Assembly: GCF_002865645.1 (NCBI RefSeq)
Contig: NW_020194627.1
Location: 806,001 to 870,000, forward strand
Origin: Hyaloscypha bicolor E
Taxonomy: Eukaryota; Ascomycota; Leotiomycetes; Helotiales; Hyaloscyphaceae
Direction of reading: 5' to 3'
Length of the DNA stretch: 64,000 nt
Part shown: in pieces, positions 60,277-64,000 of the stretch
Position numbering within the stretch: position 1 is the first letter of the stretch
Layout of the letters: each line of letters begins with the position of its first letter
Made by a program: the position numbers and the translations under genes
The notes under the pieces: generated by a model
The model's input: only the letters and a program-made list of their open reading frames with translations
What the model was told of the DNA's origin: nothing
Database searches by the model: none

Positions 60277-60454
60277 ACCTTATGCACTGTAGAACTGGGA
60301 ACTGGGAGGAACTGGGAGGAACTCTCCTCCAAAACCCATCCTTTTACATTTGATTGTAGAGCTTTGTTTACAATTCTCGTGAGACTTCAAACAAAACGGC
60401 CTCAATATTGACCCAAGATTTGATGTCTCGAGCAAACTCTTAGGTCGCTACGCT

Positions 60455-60462
60455 TCACGTGA
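60455..60462. promoter_or_regulatory. TCACGTGA, possible Cbf1-type site upstream of metE
   Basis: The palindrome TCACGTGA lies about 320 bp before the methionine synthase start. In yeasts RTCACGTG is bound by Cbf1 with Met4 at sulfur-amino-acid genes. Identity with that motif is direct; use by this fungus is inference. Confidence 0.35.
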
Positions 60463-60778
60463 TAGCCACGCTAACCCCACTAGAGATAGCTCGCCCCTCG
60501 TACCCCTCTTCCACCAAAGACGCAATCTGAACAAATTTCCTCCACACCGCTTCACTCTCCAAACCTCAACACTTCTTCACCTCTCTCCCCCATATCTTCT
60601 TTGGATTCCTTCGGTGAGACTGTGCTTCAGTTTCCTCTTCCTTTCCATCTCCCCCTTCCCACTCAATTCCAGTGACTCCGACACCGGACCACTCTAGGCT
60701 TTCAATCGCCCAATTGATTGCTGATCCGAGCTTACCGCAATTTTTCGCAAAGCACCACGAATTTGCAAAGCCGCAATC

Positions 60779-63203
60779 ATGGTTCAATCGTGAGTCCCAA
60801 GCATGGCAGACATATGGCAGATCTTCAGAATGCTGATAAACATGTCTTTTGCAGATCGATCCTCGGTTTCCCCCGTATGGGTGTCAACCGTGACCTGAAG
60901 AAGGCGACAGAAGCATACTGGGGCGGCAAGCTCTCCCAAGCTGATCTCCTGAGCGAAGCCAAGAGACTTCGTCTCGAGCACTGGAACATCCAAAAGAAGG
61001 CCGGCGTCGATGTTATTCCCAGCAATGACTTCGCTCTCTACGATCAAGTTCTGCACCAAATCCAGGACTTTGGAGTAAGTTTTCTCCAAGATGCCAAGAG
61101 CGCAGCAATGCTAATCTTCCTTCTGCACAGGCGGCACCCCCAAGATATACCACACACGGCCTCGATCCCATTGATGAATACTTTGCTATGGGCCGTGGGC
61201 ACCAGAAGGATGGCGTCGATGTTCCCAGTTTGGAGATGGTAAAATGGTTCGATTCGAACTACCACTACGTCAAACCCACTCTACAAGACAACCAGGTTTT
61301 CAAGCTTAGCTCCAACCCAAAGGCTGTTGTCGAATTCCTTGAGGCCAAGGAGGCTGGCATTGCCACCCGACCTGTCCTTGTCGGCCCAGTGTCCTTCCTT
61401 CACCTTGGCAAAGCCGACCGTGGCCAGACCGTCAACCCAATCGACCTCCTCGAGAAGCTCCTCCCTGTCTACGAGGAATACCTTGTCAAGCTCAAGGCTG
61501 CTGGTGCCGAGACTGTCCAAATCGATGAGCCCACTCTCGTCTACGATCTCCCCGCCAAGACCAAGGCTGCGTTCAAGCCAACGTATGAGAAGCTTGCTGC
61601 TCTCGGTGACAAGATCCCAAAGATTGTCTTCGCCACGTACTTCGGTGATATCGTCCACAACATCGATGCTCTGCCAACAGATGTCTATGCTGTTCACGTT
61701 GACTTAGTGCGAAACCCAGAGCAACTTGAGACCGTCATTGGTGCATTGGGCGAGAAGACTATTCTCTCTGCCGGTGTCGTTGATGGACGTAATATTTGGA
61801 AGGCCAACCTGAAGCGTGCTATTGAGACCGTTGAGACTGCCATCCAAAAGCTTGGAAAGGAGCGTGTCATTGTTGCCACGTCCAGCTCTCTCCTCCACAC
61901 CCCCCACACGCTCGCTAGCGAGAAGAAGCTCGATCCCGAGATTGCCGACTGGTTCTCTTTCGCTTCCGAGAAGGCTGTTGAAGTTGCCGTGATCGCAAAG
62001 GCTGTCACTGAAGGCCCAGCAGCAGTCCGCGAAGCTCTTGAGGCTAACGCCAAGTCAATCCAATCGCGCGCCAGCTCCAAGCGAACCAACGACTCCAAGG
62101 TCAAGGATCGTCAATCAAAGATCACCCCTGATATGTACAACCGAAAGTCCGAGTTCCCCATCCGTATCGCTCAACAGCAAAAGGAGTTGGGTCTTCCACT
62201 CTTCCCCACCACTACCATTGGCTCTTTCCCCCAGACCAAGGAGATCCGTGTTCAACGTAACAGGTTCACCAAGGGTGAGATCACCGCTGAACAATACGAG
62301 AAGTTCATCGAAAAGGAGATCCAAGATGTTGTCAAGATCCAAGAGGAGCTTGACCTTGATGTCTACGTTCATGGCGAGCCTGAGCGAAATGACATGGTTC
62401 AATACTTTGGTGAGCGTCTGGACGGTTATGCTTTCACCACACATGCTTGGGTTCAAAGCTACGGTTCCCGATGCGTCCGTCCACCGATCGTTGTTGGTGA
62501 CATCTCCCGACCTGCACCAATGACCGTCAAAGAGTCGAAATACGCCGTCTCCATCTCCAAGAAGCCGATGAAAGGCATGTTGACTGGTCCAATCACCTGC
62601 CTCAGATGGTCGTTCCCCCGTGATGATGTCCACCAGTCCGTTCAGGCCGAGCAGCTTGCTCTTGCTCTTCGTGATGAAGTTGTTGACCTCGAGGCTGCTG
62701 GTGTCTTTGTCATTCAAGTTGATGAGCCTGCTCTCCGTGAAGGTCTTCCTCTCCGTGCTGGAAAGGAGCGTGAGGCATACCTCGATTGGGCCGTCAAGTC
62801 TTTCCGTCTCTCCGTGTCCGGCGTCAAGGACTCTACCCAGATCCACTCCCACTTCTGCTACTCCGAGTTCCAGGACTTCTTCCACGCCATCGCCGCTCTC
62901 GATGCTGATGTTCTCTCCATTGAGAACAGCAAGTCAGACGCCAAGCTCCTCAAGGTCTTCGTCGATGAGGCTTATCCTCGCCACATCGGCCCTGGTGTCT
63001 ACGACATCCACTCTCCTCGTGTCCCAAGCGAGCAAGAGATCAAGGACAGAATCGAAGAGATGTTGGCATACCTCAAGCCTGAGCAGCTCTGGATCGATCC
63101 CGACTGCGGTCTCAAGACCCGTCAATGGGCCGAGACCAAGGCTGCCCTGACCAACATGGTCAACGCCGCCAAGTTCTACCGCCAAAAATATGCCTCCAAG
63201 TAG
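60779..63203 (+). CDS. metE: 5-methyltetrahydropteroyltriglutamate-homocysteine methyltransferase (cobalamin-independent methionine synthase)
   Basis: Makes methionine from homocysteine and 5-methyl-tetrahydrofolate polyglutamate in the cytosol. Exons 60779-60789, 60855-61074 and 61131-63203 (2,304 nt, 767 aa, the normal fungal length). Introns are 65 bp (GTGAGT…TTGCAG) and 56 bp (GTAAGT…CACAG). The joins give MVQ+SSILGFPRMG and QDFG+AAPPRYTT, both conserved. The N-terminal half ends near residue 400. The C-terminal catalytic half starts at LPLFPTTTIGSFPQT and carries the zinc-binding His and Cys of IHSHFCYSEF and the final Cys of DPDCGLKTR. The coding region has strong pyrimidine-third-position codon bias, as in highly expressed fungal genes. 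The tiny first exon and the divergent arsM neighbour are the only notable features. Confidence 0.96.
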
Positions 63204-64000
63204 GAGTCCTCAATTTTACGCCCGTCCTTTCCTTTGTTCGGCGTCACCACGGCGTCAAAATGACGGTTCACGAATTTGACATTTTATCTTTGATGAATTG
63301 ATGCGGTGTTTTTAAGCCTCGGAGGGGAGACGATCTCAACATCGGCGTTTTCTGGTATGGCATAAAGACAAAAGCTTGCGATGGGTTTTACCTCTTTATT
63401 TTGCGATGTTCAACATGCATTTGATGATCCATCAACCGGGCATCTTTCAGAATGGAATGGAAAGGAAAGGGATGGCGCATCGAATCGAGTCGAGTCGCTC
63501 GCGAGAGCGGCTGTGGTGTTGTATCCTCCTTTACACGAAGGAAGGAGCAGAGAACGAAGACTAGAAGTAGAAAATACACCCTCTTCAACCGGGAAATCTG
63601 GGCCCCTTCTTGACTTGTGATTGCCCTTTCCAGGGATGTGTTCAAGCTGTTGGCAAATTGAGAGTGAGTACACCACAAATTTGTCCTCGATTCCCGACCC
63701 AAGATAAAGGTTCCTGGATAACCACCATGTCATCTGGGATATATGAAGCCTTCTTCTTCCAGTGGCCCAAACGCCAAAGACAACCGAGTCCATTCAGATT
63801 GTGATGTTCGTTGAGCAACTGCCCAAGCAGTTGTAAATGCCAAAGCACGCAAATATTTCTCTAAAAATGTAATGATTTTATAAGAGTAAAGCTAAGAAGT
63901 AATAATTGCAAACGCATTATTATAATTATAATTACTAGTAATCTTATTTTTATTAAGAAAAGAATTAGAAAACTAGAGGCTAGGATAAGAACTAAGTAGT
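63204..64000. other. metE 3' flank leading into AT-rich DNA
   Basis: The first ~650 bp have normal composition and no convincing gene; open frames of about 60-130 codons on both strands overlap each other and lack family features. From about 63850 the sequence turns AT-rich, probably the start of another repeat block. Confidence 0.4.

Noticed and set aside
61281..63185. Long ORFs antisense to or in other frames of metE.
   Set aside because: They are shadows created by the strong codon bias of the real gene.
63376..63848. Overlapping ORFs downstream of metE on both strands.
   Set aside because: None has domain features, and they overlap each other; more likely the 3' UTR and intergenic DNA.

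Overview
This window comes from a filamentous ascomycete (Pezizomycotina). The genes have short introns (43 to 81 bp) with GT-AG borders and CTRAY-like branch sites. The methionine synthase and arsenite methyltransferase are typical fungal versions. About two thirds of the window is very AT-rich DNA in which transposon coding sequence is full of C-to-T/G-to-A transitions, the signature of repeat-induced point mutation (RIP). A leotiomycete with AT-rich isochores is a guess; no single gene fixes the class.

Layout. 1-1915 is RIP-degraded repeat. 1916-15640 is a gene-bearing block: a 5'-truncated ABCB-type transporter NBD (+), an intact acyltransferase-3 (-), an intact type I phosphomannose isomerase (+, four exons), and a bacterial-type bifunctional HldE (sugar-7-phosphate kinase plus nucleotidylyltransferase, -). 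HldE is cut into two perfect halves by a 3,203-bp Tc1/mariner-like element. A second copy of the same element, of the same length and in inverted orientation, sits 68 bp upstream of the HldE start codon. 15640-53170 is a ~37-kb AT island. It holds a Ty3/gypsy element (17561-24855), a small GC-normal relic with a MITE (30000-31330), and three copies of one Ty1/copia family: A is truncated, C is inverted, and B lies nested in the 3' LTR of C. It also holds several minisatellites. 53175-53922 encodes a small Cys-containing secreted protein. 54755-56450 contains a long (ATT)n tract, ACTCAT-rich arrays and a MITE with 90-bp inverted repeats. 57001-57821 is a decayed DUF7702-type membrane protein gene. 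58054-59149 (-) is an arsenite methyltransferase, and 60779-63203 (+) is cobalamin-independent methionine synthase; a 447-bp foldback element lies between them.

How the genes fit together. Phosphomannose isomerase, HldE, an acyltransferase and an exporter fragment look like a small sugar-nucleotide/glycoconjugate locus. HldE would make a nucleotide-activated heptose (ADP-heptose in bacteria), which is unexpected in a fungus. The arsM and metE pair is metabolically linked, because MetE makes the methionine from which the S-adenosylmethionine used by ArsM is derived; any co-regulation is inference.
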